A stretch of DNA of 46,532 nucleotides from Betaproteobacteria bacterium (lineage in GTDB: Bacteria > Pseudomonadota > Gammaproteobacteria > Burkholderiales > SG8-41). The notes under the pieces were generated by a model, which saw only the letters and a list, made by a program, of their open reading frames with translations, was not told where the DNA came from and did no database searches. Below are positions 16,791 to 28,026 of this stretch, piece by piece. The stretch spans positions 1 through 46,532 of the forward strand of contig CANIID010000006.1 of assembly GCA_947467315.1 (NCBI GenBank), read 5' to 3'. Made by a program: the position numbers and the translations under genes. Position 1 is the first letter of the stretch. Each line of letters starts with the position of its first letter.

Positions 16791-18080
16791 ATGCCCAAAG
16801 CGTTAGTCATCGGTGGATCGTTGGGCGGGCTGTTGGCCGCGAATCTCCTGCGATCCATCGGCTGGAAGGTGCAGGTATTCGAGCGTGTCGGCGACGATCT
16901 GGCGAGCCGCGGCGCGGGTATCGGCACGCACGAGGAATTACTCGATGTGATGGATCGCATCGGCATCAAAGTTGATGCATCGATCGGCGTGCATCCGGAA
17001 TCGCGCACCTGTCTGGATCGCGCGGGCCAACTTCAGCACAAGATGCCGCGTCCGCGCATATTAAGCTCGTGGGGACGGCTGTATCGCGCGATGAAGGATG
17101 CGTTTCCGGTGGACGACTATTTTTTTGACAAGTCGCTGATTTCATTCACGGATGACGCGTCGGGCGTGACGGCGGTGTTCGCCGATGGCACGGCCGCGCA
17201 GGGGGATCTGATTGTCGGCGCCGACGGCATCCGTTCCACGGTGCGCGCGCAGATACTGCCCGAGGCGCAGCCGCAATACGCCGGCTACATCGCCTGGCGC
17301 GGCCTCATTCCCGAATCGGCTTTGCCCGAGGAATTGCATCGCGAGATGTTCGCGCACAACATGGTGTGTTACCCGGATGGCGACGCGGCGACCATGTATG
17401 CCGTGCCGGGGCCGAACAATGACGTGCGCCCCGGTCATCGGGCCTACAACTGGGTGTGGTATCACCCGGTCAGCAGCGAAGGGCTCGCCGCGTTATGCAC
17501 CGACGCCAGTGGGGTGTGCCATGGCACGGCGATTCCGCCCGCGCTGATCCGGCCGGAAGTCATCGCCGAGATGCGCGCCACCGCGCGCCGCGTGATTGCG
17601 CCGCAGTGCGTGCAGGTGATTGATCTCACCGAGCAGCCGTTTTTTCAGGCGATTTTCGATCTGGCGTCGCCGCGCCTGTTTGTGAAGCGCGCGGCGATAC
17701 TCGGCGACGCGGCCTTCGTGGCGCGCCCACACGTGGGCATGGGGGTGACCAAGGCCGCGCTCGATGCAGAGAGTCTTGCCGATGCCTTGCAGCAATGCGG
17801 CGATATCGATGCGGCGCTCGCGCGTTTTAATGACCGCCAGCATCTGTTCGGCACGCGCGTGATTGCACGCGCCCGCCGCGTCGGCGCGCATCTGGGCGCG
17901 CAGGCGACCAAGCCGCCGGAAACCTGGACACCCGAAGAACGCCACCAGGACCCACTGCGCATGATGATTGAAAGCGGCGCGCGGCTGCGTGATGTGCCGG
18001 AGTTGATCGAGCTGGTGCGGGCCAATCGCGGCGGGCGTGCAGAGCGTAGTGATACACCGATGGCCGTGGTGCAGCCGTGA
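16791..18080 (+). CDS. FAD-dependent aromatic-ring monooxygenase, 2,6-dihydroxypyridine 3-monooxygenase-like
   Basis: 429 residues from ATG 16791, preceded by AGGAGG at 16778-16783; the ATG five bases upstream is out of frame. It is a class A flavoprotein monooxygenase with GGSLGGLLAANLLRSIGW (dinucleotide site, ~8-25), ERVGDDLASRGAGIG, GADGIRSTVR (DG motif), YIAWRGLIPE, NWVWYHPV and LGDAAFVARPHVGMGVTKA (GD motif). The WRG and YNWVWY blocks resemble the N-heterocycle hydroxylases (2,6-dihydroxypyridine monooxygenase). Expected reaction: NAD(P)H- and O2-dependent hydroxylation of a ring substrate. Its stop overlaps a possible GTG of Bug-5. DUF1330 and AtzH/HpxZ-like genes follow, which fits heterocycle or amide catabolism (inference). 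Confidence 0.88.
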   Translation: MPKALVIGGSLGGLLAANLLRSIGWKVQVFERVGDDLASRGAGIGTHEELLDVMDRIGIKVDASIGVHPESRTCLDRAGQLQHKMPRPRILSSWGRLYRAMKDAFPVDDYFFDKSLISFTDDASGVTAVFADGTAAQGDLIVGADGIRSTVRAQILPEAQPQYAGYIAWRGLIPESALPEELHREMFAHNMVCYPDGDAATMYAVPGPNNDVRPGHRAYNWVWYHPVSSEGLAALCTDASGVCHGTAIPPALIRPEVIAEMRATARRVIAPQCVQVIDLTEQPFFQAIFDLASPRLFVKRAAILGDAAFVARPHVGMGVTKAALDAESLADALQQCGDIDAALARFNDRQHLFGTRVIARARRVGAHLGAQATKPPETWTPEERHQDPLRMMIESGARLRDVPELIELVRANRGGRAERSDTPMAVVQP

Positions 18081-18100
18081 CAGACGCGGAGCAATTTCCC

Positions 18101-19093
18101 ATGCGGCGATACCTGCGTTGTGTTCTGTGCGCTGCATCCGGACTGTGTGTGAGTGTGGCGCCACCCACGATGGCGCAATCCGCCGCCTACCCAACTCGCG
18201 TTGTCAGCCTCATCAATCCATTCTCGCCCGGCGCCAGCACCGATATCGTTGCGCGCGTGATTGCGCAAAAACTCACTGAGGCATGGGGGCAAACGGCGGT
18301 GGTGGAAAACCGTCCCGGCGCCAGCGGCATGATCGGCTTGGCCGCCGTGGCGCGCGCGCCGGCGGATGGACACATGCTCGGTATGATGATCGTGTCGCAT
18401 GCCACCGGCGTGGCGTTGCAAGGTGGCGGTAAACTCGCTGTCGATCTGGTAAAAGATTTCGCGCCCGTCACGCAAGTGGTGTCGCAGCCCTATGTAATCG
18501 TGGTCAATCCGAGTCTGCCGGCGCGCTCGGTGAAGGAGTTGATTGCGTTGGCCAAGGCCAAGCCGGGCGCGTTGACCTACGGCTCATCGGGCATCGGCAG
18601 CGTGTTGCATCTGGGTGGTGAGCTGCTCGCGGTGCAGTCCAAAGTGCAGATGACGCATGTGCCGTACAAGGGTGCAGCGCCGGCGCTGGCCGATGTGGCG
18701 GGCGGCCATCTCATGGTGCAGTTCTCGACGCGCATGTCGGCGCAGCCGTTTATCGCATCGGGCAGAGTGCGCGCGCTCGCCGTGACCTCGTCCGAACGCG
18801 TGCCAGGGCTGGACTTGCCGACGGTACAGGAATCCGGCGTCACCGGGCCCTATGAAGTGAACGGCTGGTACGGTGTGGTTGCGGCGGCGGGCACGCCGGT
18901 TGCCATCGTCGAGCGGTTGAATCAGGAGATCAACCGCATTCTGAAAATGCCGGACGTGCGCGAGCGCATGACGGTTGAAGGCACCATCCCCGCCGGCGGC
19001 ACGCCCGCGCAATTCGGCGCGCTGGTGCGTTCCGAGGTCGAGAAATGGCGGCGCATTATTCAGCAGGCGAAGATCGCGTCGGCGGCACTCTAA
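18101..19093 (+). CDS. Bug/TctC-family substrate-binding protein 5
   Basis: About 330 residues from ATG 18101 (MRRYLRC, GGAG 9 nt upstream); a GTG at 18077 overlapping the monooxygenase stop is the alternative. The signal peptide ends near PTMAQS, followed by YPTRVVSLINPFSPGASTDIVAR, WGQTAVVENRPGASGMIG, DLVKDFAPVTQVVSQPYVIVV, GIGSVLHLGGELLA, THVPYKGAAPALADVAGG and NGWYGVVAAAGTPVAIV. It is coupled to the monooxygenase gene and so probably captures the substrate of that enzyme or a precursor (inference). Confidence 0.92.
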   Translation: MRRYLRCVLCAASGLCVSVAPPTMAQSAAYPTRVVSLINPFSPGASTDIVARVIAQKLTEAWGQTAVVENRPGASGMIGLAAVARAPADGHMLGMMIVSHATGVALQGGGKLAVDLVKDFAPVTQVVSQPYVIVVNPSLPARSVKELIALAKAKPGALTYGSSGIGSVLHLGGELLAVQSKVQMTHVPYKGAAPALADVAGGHLMVQFSTRMSAQPFIASGRVRALAVTSSERVPGLDLPTVQESGVTGPYEVNGWYGVVAAAGTPVAIVERLNQEINRILKMPDVRERMTVEGTIPAGGTPAQFGALVRSEVEKWRRIIQQAKIASAAL

Positions 19094-19148
19094 ACGCTTG
19101 CCTTGTACACGAGCATGACGGGTTTTTACTAGCTGACTGGAGAATCAA

Positions 19149-19457
19149 ATGGCCAAGGGTTACTGGATTGCGCGAGTCGATGTCACGGATGCAGAGCAGT
19201 ACAAAGCCTACGTGGCGGCCAATGCCGAGCCGTTCCGGAAATTCGGCGCGCACTTCGTGGTGCGGGCCGGCCGCTTCGAAAACCCTGAGGGATCGAGCCG
19301 CAGCCGTAACATCGTGATTGAGTTTCCCAGCTACCAGGACGCGCTCGATTGCTGGAAATCGCCGGAATATCAAGCGGCGCGCGGTCACCGACTGCCTGCA
19401 TCCACCATCGATCTGGTGATCATTGAGGGCTACGACGGTCCGCAGCCGAATGATTAG
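19149..19457 (+). CDS. DUF1330 domain-containing protein
   Basis: 102 residues. KGYWIARVDVTDAEQYKAYV, then RKFGAHFVVRAG, EFPSYQDALDCWKSPEYQ and LVIIEGYDG reproduce the DUF1330 pattern, a small ferredoxin-like dimeric (Dabb-type) fold of unknown biochemical role often found in catabolic operons. CTGGAGAATCAA precedes the ATG, with GGAG as the ribosome-binding site. It lies 55 nt after Bug-5 and 25 nt before the AtzH/HpxZ-like gene, consistent with one operon starting at the monooxygenase. Confidence 0.9.
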   Translation: MAKGYWIARVDVTDAEQYKAYVAANAEPFRKFGAHFVVRAGRFENPEGSSRSRNIVIEFPSYQDALDCWKSPEYQAARGHRLPASTIDLVIIEGYDGPQPND

Positions 19458-19482
19458 ACTGAAAATTTAAAGAGAGGCGCCG

Positions 19483-19854
19483 ATGGAAATCAATCACCCG
19501 CAAACCCTGGCCGAAGTCACCCGCCAATTTGACCGCTATCAACAGGCGATCATCGACAACGATATCGCGGTGCTGAACGAATTGTTCTGGAACCACGCGT
19601 TGACCCTGCGCTACGGCATCGGCGAGAACCTGTATGGCCACGCGGAAATCGCGTCGTATCGCGGCACGCGCGATCCCAAAAGCGTGGCACGCGTGGTGGG
19701 CAAAACCGTGGTCACGAGTTACGGGCGCGATGCGGCCACGACGAACATCGAGTTCACGCGCGCGGGACACAACGGTCGGCAAAGCCAGTCGTGGATACGC
19801 ATGCCGGAAGGCTGGCGCATCGTGGCGGCGCATGTGAGTTATCGGAACGAGTAG
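19483..19854 (+). CDS. AtzH/HpxZ-like protein (NTF2-like fold, DUF3225 type)
   Basis: 123 residues. TLAEVTRQFDRYQQAIIDNDIAVLNELFW, RYGIGENLYGHAEIASYR, TVVTSYGRDAATTNIEFTRAG and GRQSQSWIRMPEGWRIVAAHVS match the AtzH/HpxZ family. Relatives are encoded with amidases in cyanuric acid (AtzH) and oxalurate (HpxZ) catabolism. No amidase gene is beside it in this window, so the role here is open. AAAGAGAGG lies upstream of the ATG as ribosome-binding site. Confidence is high for family, low for reaction. Confidence 0.87.
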   Translation: MEINHPQTLAEVTRQFDRYQQAIIDNDIAVLNELFWNHALTLRYGIGENLYGHAEIASYRGTRDPKSVARVVGKTVVTSYGRDAATTNIEFTRAGHNGRQSQSWIRMPEGWRIVAAHVSYRNE

Positions 19855-19869
19855 TAAAAAGGGGAGGCA

Positions 19870-20351
19870 ATGGAAGCAGCAAAACCATTGGACACCACGG
19901 CGGCAGAGGGTTACGAGAGGTGCATCGTGCCGGCGTTCATGATGCCGCTGGTGAAAGGCGTCATCGAAACCGCCGCGCCGCGGCCGGGTGAGCGCGTGCT
20001 GGACATTGCCTGCGGCACGGGACTGGTGGCGCGTCTTGTCGCGCCACGGCTCGCGCCGGGCGGCACGATCAGCAATCTGGATTTTGATCCCGCGATGCTT
20101 GCGATGGCGCAACGGCTGGTCGCATGTCCGCCGGATGTGAACATGACCTGGCATTGTGCGAGCGCCCTGTCGATGCCCTTGCCGCCGGCGCGGTCGCCAC
20201 CCGCCATGCGCTGTCGCGGCTGCCGGCGGAACAACGCGCCGCGTTTATGCGCGAAATGGACGAGGCATTCCGTCAATATGCGGTGGATACGGTAGGGGGC
20301 GGCGTCGCTACGCCGCAGGAGCAATTCATCCTTGTCGCGCGTGCGGATTAG
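19870..20351 (+). pseudogene. Class I SAM-dependent methyltransferase, internally deleted
   Basis: Starts well (GGGGAGG, ATG 19870). The SAM site GERVLDIACGTGLVARLVAPRL and LDFDPAMLAMAQRL are intact to about 20180. After SALSMPLP the frame continues into arginine-rich nonsense ending at 20295. The expected C-terminus is instead found in another frame: ALSRLPAEQRAAFMREMDEAF...GVATPQEQFILVARAD, ending at TAG 20349-20351. The middle of the protein (post-SAM strands and substrate region, perhaps 70-90 residues) is missing. The best explanation is a deletion at about 20180-20200 that also shifted the frame. Confidence 0.75.
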
Positions 20352-20806
20352 CCGCGATCCGGCGCGTAGCTATGAGCTCATTTTATGTGCGCGGAGAGAT
20401 CGTCGTACCTTTGCGGCGCAGGCGAGCTATCGCGACGAGTAGGCGTGCGGGGAATCGGGCCGGTTGTGGCGGTTGGGCAGGGTGATCCGTTAGTGCGAGC
20501 ATATGATGGGTGGCGCGTTTCGGCCAACTGCCGACGTTCGCTGTTACGTTTGGTTTTGCGGAAAATGCCGGCTAATCCGACCGATTGTCGCTCATTTAGT
20601 ATCAGGGTAGCATTCGCCTTGGAAAGACTGCGGGCGCTTGCATAGCGCGCCCCAATCTCCGTCCCTTCGGCGTAACCCGGTACGCCTTTTACGAAAGGTG
20701 GAGGTTATGGGCGTGATAATCAAAACCGCACTTGTATTATTTTTTGGAGAGTGGCGTAATTTCTGCCAGACCGACAGCCGCTCAAAGCTAAGCCTGGTGG
20801 CGCCTC
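20352..20806. other. 455-nt region without recognisable gene
   Basis: No convincing coding frame on either strand; the short ORFs here lack family features. It holds one small hairpin followed by four T (20669-20690) and AT-rich bases near 20720-20760 that could be the histidine-kinase promoter. Composition is less GC-biased than the neighbours. Confidence 0.5.
20669..20690 (+). terminator. Weak terminator-like hairpin
   Basis: GGCGTA (20669-20674) pairs with TACGCC (20681-20686) around ACCCGG and is followed by TTTT. The stem is only 6 bp, so it is tentative. Confidence 0.25.
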
Positions 20807-23800
20807 ATGTCCGCAGCGCTTAACGCTATTCCCGGAAGGTTCGGTAAGGCAAACCCGAGGACTTGGTTCGCCACGGTGCGTCGCGATCCGATAACCGTCG
20901 GGATTCTATTCGTAGCCATTGCCACCATCGCCGGGATGTGGATCGCAGTTGAAGCGAAAATCACGCATACGCGCGCGACCAAGATCAGTGATGTTCAGCG
21001 TGAAAACGCCAATCTTGCTCGCGCGTTCGAGGAGCACACGATACGCACCCTCGATTATGTCAACGAGATCGTTCTTTCCATACAAAAACAGTACGAAGCA
21101 AAGGGACGGCGCTTTGACCTGCAGACCTTTTATAAAGAGGCGCGGCCGAACCTGGCCGTCGTGCGCAACGTGGTCATCACTGATGAGACCGGACAGGTCG
21201 TCCTGAGTACGGAGCCCGCCCCGCGCCTGTCACTTGCCGATCGCGAGCATATCAAGGTGCACACTGGCGTGGATACCCAAGAGATGTTCATCAGCAAACC
21301 GGTGCTCGGCCGCGTCAATAAGCAATTTTCTATTATTGCGACGCGCCGCGCTAACAAACCGGACGGCTCGTATGCCGGCGTTGTTGGCGTCGCGATTGAT
21401 CCTGGCTATTTTTCAACTTTTTACCAAGAAGTGTATCTTGGCTCAATGGGCATCGTCACCCTCGTTGGCACTGACGGCATCGTTCGTGCGCGCCTGGCCC
21501 GCGACAACACACTGCTTGGCCAGGACATATCTCAAGCCAAGTCCTTTCAGAGATTGACTGGCACGCCCACGGTGGCCGCAGTGCCGGCCGAAACTTATGT
21601 CGCCAGATCGGCCGTCGACAATGTGGAGCGTATCTACGCGTCCAGACGCGTACGCGGCTATCCACTGTTGGTTTTTGTGGGGACGGCGACGAACGAATCG
21701 CTGGCGGCTGTCACGGCCGATGCGCACGCCGACCGGGTCGCCATGTCGCTCGCAACGGTGGTCATCGGCATCTTCGCCATTTTTCTCGTGGCGTTCAACT
21801 TGCGCCGGAGGCGGTCGCAGGCAGCACTTTATGCGAGCGAACAAAGGCTGAGAACAATCATTGAGACCGAACCGGAATGTGTGAAGGTGATAGGGGCCAA
21901 CGGGAAGTTGCAGGAAATGAATGCGGCGGGCCTCGCCATGCTGGAAGCGGGTTCAATAAGTGAAGTTAAATCGCATTCTCTGCTCGAATTCATTCTGCCT
22001 GAATACCGCGCGGCTTTCATATCCCTGCACCGGCGTGTGATGAGCGGCGAAAGCGGTGTGCTGGAGTTCGAGGTCGTCGGGTTGCGCGGTACACGGCGTT
22101 GGCTAAGCACGCACGCCGCCCCGATGCGCGATACCGAGGGCCGGGTGACGATGTTGCTGGGTATTACCCGAGATATCACCGTGCACAAGCAGGCTGATGG
22201 CATACGCAAGCAGCTTGCGGCTATCGTTGAATACTCTAACGACGCGATCTACAGTCGTAGTCTCGATGGCACGATCCTGACGTGGAACGCCGGTGCAGAA
22301 AAGATGTTCGGCTACACTGCGGCGGAAACCAGCGGCAAGAATTCTGACTTTCTTATACCACCGGGTAGAAAGTCCGGCCGTGCCAAAATTACCGAGGGAT
22401 TGCTGGGCGGCGCGACGGTTTCATACGAAACCAATCGCTTAACCAAGGACGGACGGGTGATTGTAGTCGTGAGCAGCCACTCCCCGATCCGCGATAGCGC
22501 CGGGTATGTCATCGCATCCTCAGTTACTATCCAGGATATTACGTCGCGCAAACAGGCCGAGCAAATGCTGCGTGAAGGCGACCAGCGAATGCGTTTGGCC
22601 ACCGAGACAACAGGAGTGGGGATTTGGGAATGGAACGTCATTATCAACAAAGTGCGATGGGACTCCCAGATGTTTCGAATATATGGGGTCTCCCCAACAC
22701 ACGATGGGTATGTGGAATACAGCACCTGGAGTGGTGCCGTGCTGCCTGAGGAACTGCGCGAGCAGGAAGATATCATGCAAGACACGATTCGCCGACGCGG
22801 ACGCAGCGACCGTAAATTCCGCATTCGACGGGCTAACGATAATAAAATTCGGTATATTCAGGCCGTTGAAACAGTGCGCGAGAACGATCAGGGGCAGGTC
22901 GAATGGATGGTCGGAACCAATCTTGATGTGACCGAGCATCAGAAGACAGAGGCGGCCCGCAGCCAACTTGCGGCCATAGTCGAGAACTCGAACGACGCCA
23001 TTATGAGCCGCTCGCTCGAGGGTACGATCCTGACCTGGAACGCCGGTGCAGAAAGGCTGCTGGGCTACACTGCGGCAGAAGCCATTGGCAAGTCTTCTGA
23101 CTTTCTTATACCCGCAAACAGAAAGTCCAATCGTGCAAAAAATACCGAGGCGTTACTTAGCGGAGCGCCGATTCCAACCGATACCGATCGCATGACAAAG
23201 GACTGCCGGGTGATTGATGTTATATCTAGCCACTCCCCTATTAGGGGGGGCGATGGGGAGATCGTTGGCGTATCTATTATCCTGCAGGACATCACCGAGC
23301 GTAAACAGCTCCAGGAAATGCGGGCCAAGCTAGCTGCTGTCGCGGAAGGATCGAGCGATGCGATTATTCTTCGCGATATCGAAGGCAAGATTGTTTTTTG
23401 GAACAAAAGCGCCAGCCGTATATTTGGCTACGTGCCCGAAGAGGTCATCGGAAAAGACAGCGACTTTTTGGTGCCGCCGGAGCTGATGGAAAAACGACAG
23501 CAAAATCGAAAGTTACTTAAACAGGGCGTGGCAGTTTCAGACTACGAAACAGTGCGTCGGCACAAAGACGGCACACTCGTACACGTATCGATGAGCCTAT
23601 CCGTGGTGAGGGGCGCCGACGCAAACATCATTGGCACAGCCAGTATGGTGCGCGACATCACCGCCCGCAAACAAGCCGAAGCCGAGCGCTTGGCCCTCGA
23701 AGCCCAACTGCGCGAATCCCAGAAGATGGAGGCCATCGGCACCCTGGCCGGCGGTATTGCCCACGACTTCAACAACGCCCTGGCCATCATCCTCGGCAAT

Positions 23801-24154
23801 GCTGAACTGGCACGCCGAGACGCGGCCAACACCCCCTCAGTACTAGCGAGTGTTGAGGAAATCCGCAAGGCCGGCGCCCGCGCCCGCAACCTGGTGCAAC
23901 AGATACTCTCCTTCAGCCGCCGCCAGCCCATTGAGAGAAAGCCCATCGACCTGGTCCCGGTGGTGATCGAGGCCACACGCCTGCTAAGAGCCACACTGCC
24001 CGCCCGCCTGAGCCTTGAAGTGCACTATGATGAAACGCCGACCGTGCTGGCCGATGCCAGCCTGATCGAGCAGGTGCTGATCAACCTCGCCACCAACGCC
24101 ATGCAAGCGATGCACAGCGGCCCTGGCCGCATCGACTCCGGCTCGATACCGTGA
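20807..24154 (+). CDS. Multi-PAS hybrid sensor histidine kinase, N-terminal part (frameshifted before the G boxes)
   Basis: 1115 residues. TM1 at about 28-48, a periplasmic dCache-like sensor (~50-310), TM2 at about 313-333, then five PAS domains (roughly 345-460, 465-590, 600-720, 725-840, 845-965), each ending in a DIT-type motif. The HisKA H-box [10 protein letters not shown] has its His near residue 985, and the N-box is [12 protein letters not shown]. The frame then runs into RIDSGSIP and a stop. The continuation ([12 protein letters not shown]... and the G boxes) is in another frame, so one base is missing near 24133. PAS 2 and PAS 4 are near-identical at DNA level. As written, the product lacks most of the ATP lid and could not autophosphorylate. 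Ligand unknown. Confidence 0.85.
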   Translation: MSAALNAIPGRFGKANPRTWFATVRRDPITVGILFVAIATIAGMWIAVEAKITHTRATKISDVQRENANLARAFEEHTIRTLDYVNEIVLSIQKQYEAKGRRFDLQTFYKEARPNLAVVRNVVITDETGQVVLSTEPAPRLSLADREHIKVHTGVDTQEMFISKPVLGRVNKQFSIIATRRANKPDGSYAGVVGVAIDPGYFSTFYQEVYLGSMGIVTLVGTDGIVRARLARDNTLLGQDISQAKSFQRLTGTPTVAAVPAETYVARSAVDNVERIYASRRVRGYPLLVFVGTATNESLAAVTADAHADRVAMSLATVVIGIFAIFLVAFNLRRRRSQAALYASEQRLRTIIETEPECVKVIGANGKLQEMNAAGLAMLEAGSISEVKSHSLLEFILPEYRAAFISLHRRVMSGESGVLEFEVVGLRGTRRWLSTHAAPMRDTEGRVTMLLGITRDITVHKQADGIRKQLAAIVEYSNDAIYSRSLDGTILTWNAGAEKMFGYTAAETSGKNSDFLIPPGRKSGRAKITEGLLGGATVSYETNRLTKDGRVIVVVSSHSPIRDSAGYVIASSVTIQDITSRKQAEQMLREGDQRMRLATETTGVGIWEWNVIINKVRWDSQMFRIYGVSPTHDGYVEYSTWSGAVLPEELREQEDIMQDTIRRRGRSDRKFRIRRANDNKIRYIQAVETVRENDQGQVEWMVGTNLDVTEHQKTEAARSQLAAIVENSNDAIMSRSLEGTILTWNAGAERLLGYTAAEAIGKSSDFLIPANRKSNRAKNTEALLSGAPIPTDTDRMTKDCRVIDVISSHSPIRGGDGEIVGVSIILQDITERKQLQEMRAKLAAVAEGSSDAIILRDIEGKIVFWNKSASRIFGYVPEEVIGKDSDFLVPPELMEKRQQNRKLLKQGVAVSDYETVRRHKDGTLVHVSMSLSVVRGADANIIGTASMVRDITARKQAEAERLALEAQLRESQKMEAIGTLAGGIAHDFNNALAIILGNAELARRDAANTPSVLASVEEIRKAGARARNLVQQILSFSRRQPIERKPIDLVPVVIEATRLLRATLPARLSLEVHYDETPTVLADASLIEQVLINLATNAMQAMHSGPGRIDSGSIP

Positions 24155-24885
24155 CAGCACTCACGGGCGCCCATTTAGTGCTGGAGGCCCTCCGCGCCCG
24201 GCACCCGGGGAGCACAGTGCGCATCACCGTCAGCGACACCGGGCCGGGCATGGACGCGGGCACCAAGAAGCGGATCTTTGAGCCCTTCTTCACCACCAAG
24301 CCGGTGGGTGAAGGCACCGGGCTGGGGCTATCCGTGGTGCACGGCATCGTGCAGGGACACGAGGGGGCAATTACGGTTGACAGCGAACCGGGCAAAGGCA
24401 CGACCTTCACCGTCTACCTGCCGGTGGCAGAGGCGGAAGCCAGCACGCAACCCGTTAACCCCGGCACCGAGGCCAGCCCTCCGGCGCTGGTCCTGGACGG
24501 TGGCCCGCGCATACTCTACCTGGATGATGACGAGTCAGTAGTATTTCTGGTTGAGCGTCTGCTCAAACAGCGTGGCTACCGCGTAGCCGCCCACACCCGG
24601 CAAAAGGACGCGCTACAGGCGCTGCGCGCAGACCCGGCCGCCGTTGACCTGGTGCTGACGGACTACAACATGCCAGGCATGTCGGGGCTGGACGTGGCCA
24701 GGGAAGCACGAGCCATCCGCCCTGATCTGCCGGTGGCGGTGACTTCGGGCTTCATAGACGAGGCATTGCGTGCGCAGGCTGAAGGTGCCGGGGTGCGGGA
24801 ACTGATCTTCAAGGCCGATGAGGTGGAAGTGTTCTGCGATGCGGTGCAGCGGTTGCTACAGGCGGTTCAGCAGAAAACAGCCTGA
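24151..24885 (+). CDS. Histidine kinase C-terminal part: HATPase G boxes plus response-regulator receiver
   Basis: 244 residues from a GTG overlapping the upstream stop (GTGA). It begins with the second half of a HATPase domain: VSDTGPGMD (G1), [25 protein letters not shown] (F and G2 boxes), [11 protein letters not shown]. After a short linker comes a receiver domain: ILYLDDDES acidic pocket, phospho-acceptor Asp in [12 protein letters not shown], the T/S site VTSG and Lys in IFKADE. Together with the upstream ORF and one added base, the 4079-nt span becomes a single 1359-residue hybrid kinase. The GTGA overlap could allow separate coupled translation, but a half HATPase domain is unlikely to fold usefully. 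Confidence 0.82.
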   Translation: MTALTGAHLVLEALRARHPGSTVRITVSDTGPGMDAGTKKRIFEPFFTTKPVGEGTGLGLSVVHGIVQGHEGAITVDSEPGKGTTFTVYLPVAEAEASTQPVNPGTEASPPALVLDGGPRILYLDDDESVVFLVERLLKQRGYRVAAHTRQKDALQALRADPAAVDLVLTDYNMPGMSGLDVAREARAIRPDLPVAVTSGFIDEALRAQAEGAGVRELIFKADEVEVFCDAVQRLLQAVQQKTA

Positions 24886-24886
24886 G

Positions 24887-24906
24887 CTGCCTCGCTACGA
24901 GGGCAG
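24887..24906 (+). terminator. Hairpin after histidine kinase gene
   Basis: CTGCCTCG-CTA-CGAGGGCAG forms an 8-bp stem with one bulged G just after the stop codon. There is no T run, so it may only be a structured 3' end. Confidence 0.3.
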
Positions 24907-25015
24907 TGCGTGCGAATGGCTGCAATGTAGAAAGCCGGGCGTCCGGTGTGGGTCGTAACCTGACGTAGAAAAGCGCGCATGGCCGTCAGGTGGGTGAATT
25001 GGCTATACCTGCCGA

Positions 25016-26818
<1,803 letters not shown>

Positions 26819-26889
26819 GGGAAATTCGAAGCTGGAAAAGTGCGCTGCTGCGCCGCGAATTGCGGCGACCGGGAATACGCGGGGCGCGT

Positions 26890-26895
26890 ATTATA
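26890..26895 (-). promoter_or_regulatory. Possible -10 box (TATAAT) for uup
   Basis: On the minus strand TATAAT lies about 72 nt upstream of the uup start, at the edge of an AT-rich dispersed repeat. No good -35 hexamer is seen at 17 nt. Confidence 0.3.
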
Positions 26896-26926
26896 ACCTA
26901 TTGTTTTTATTATATTTTTATTGCGG
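26891..26926 (+). repeat. AT-rich dispersed repeat, copy e
   Basis: TTATAACCTATTGTTTTTAT then TATATTTTTATTG. It shares TTGTTTTTA with the other copies. It lies between uup and the DUF2126 gene. Confidence 0.5.
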
Positions 26927-26929
26927 TAT

Positions 26930-27946
26930 TCACCGTGGATTCCAGCGCAGATCGAGGGTATGCGGAAACGCCGGATTCAGCGTCTCAGGTGGCAATTCCA
27001 TCGGGCCGGGCGTGTGTCCGTGATCCCAGAAGCGCGCCACGCGCCGTGCTTCGGCTTCATTGGCATTCACCGGCAGCGTTGCGTAATTTCGGCCGCCGGG
27101 ATGCGAGACGTGATACGTGCATCCGCCGATGGAGCGTTTGCTCCAGGTGTCAACCAGGTCGAACACCAGCGGCGCTTGCACGTCGATGGTGGGATGCAGC
27201 GCCGACGGCGGATTCCACGCGCGAAAGCGTACGCCGGCGACGAATTCTCCCGGAACGCCAGTGGGATGCAGCGGCAACGCGCGGCCATTGCAGGCCACCC
27301 CATGGCGTGATTCGGTCAGGCCGTTGACTTTGAGTTGCAACCGTTCCACCGAGGAATCGACATAACGCGCGGTCGCGCCGGCGCGGACTTCTTCGCCGAG
27401 CACGTGCCACGGTTCGATGGCCTGGCGCAGTTCGAGACGCACGTTTTCATAGGTGGCGGTGCCGTAACGCGGAAAGCGAAACTCGATAAACGGCGCAAAC
27501 CAACTGAAATCGAAGGCGTACCCTGCGCGCCGTAAATCGCGCACCACATCCAGCATGTCGGCGGCGACAAAATGTGGCAGCATGAAACGGTCGTGCAGTT
27601 GCGTGCCCCAGCCGATCAGTTTGCCCTCGTAAGGCGTTTTCCAGAAGCGCGCCACCAGCGTGCGCAGCAGCAGCATCTGCGTGAGACTCATTTGCGCGTG
27701 CGGCGGCATCTCAAAGGCGCGAAACTCCAGCAGGCCCAGCCGCCCCGTGGCGCTGTCGGGTGAATAGAGTTTGTCGATGCAGAACTCGGCACGGTGGGTG
27801 TTGCCGGTGAGATCGATCAGCAGATTGCGCAACAGCCGGTCGACCAGCCACGGTGTCAGCGATTCTTCACCCGCTGCCTGTTTGAGCGCCATTTGCTGGA
27901 AGGCGATTTCCAACTCGTAGAGATTGTCGTCGCGTGCCTCGTCCAC
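26930..27946 (-). CDS. Transglutaminase/DUF2126 protein, C-terminal part (frameshifted gene)
   Basis: 338 residues from the first start in this frame, but the coding frame is open and homologous upstream to about 28083 ([40 protein letters not shown]). It is the C-terminal third of the DUF2126 region: [84 protein letters not shown], and the end [21 protein letters not shown]. The upstream ORF ends in a nonsense tail at 28027. Adding one base near 28083 makes the 3308-nt span a single 1102-residue protein, the usual length for this family. Confidence 0.85.
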   Translation of the reverse strand: MDEARDDNLYELEIAFQQMALKQAAGEESLTPWLVDRLLRNLLIDLTGNTHRAEFCIDKLYSPDSATGRLGLLEFRAFEMPPHAQMSLTQMLLLRTLVARFWKTPYEGKLIGWGTQLHDRFMLPHFVAADMLDVVRDLRRAGYAFDFSWFAPFIEFRFPRYGTATYENVRLELRQAIEPWHVLGEEVRAGATARYVDSSVERLQLKVNGLTESRHGVACNGRALPLHPTGVPGEFVAGVRFRAWNPPSALHPTIDVQAPLVFDLVDTWSKRSIGGCTYHVSHPGGRNYATLPVNANEAEARRVARFWDHGHTPGPMELPPETLNPAFPHTLDLRWNPR

Positions 27947-28026
27947 GCGGGGCGCCTGACTGGTCGGGCCGATAAACTGTCCCGAGAATAAATACGACAG
28001 TGCCGGGTGATTCTGCCAGTAGGTAA

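Noticed and set aside
20640-20715. Possible riboswitch (c-di-GMP or similar) upstream of the kinase
   Set aside because: No conserved aptamer core could be recognised; only a short hairpin is present.
24152-24154. TGA ending the first histidine-kinase ORF as selenocysteine or stop readthrough
   Set aside because: The downstream coding continues in a different frame, so a one-base indel explains it, not recoding.
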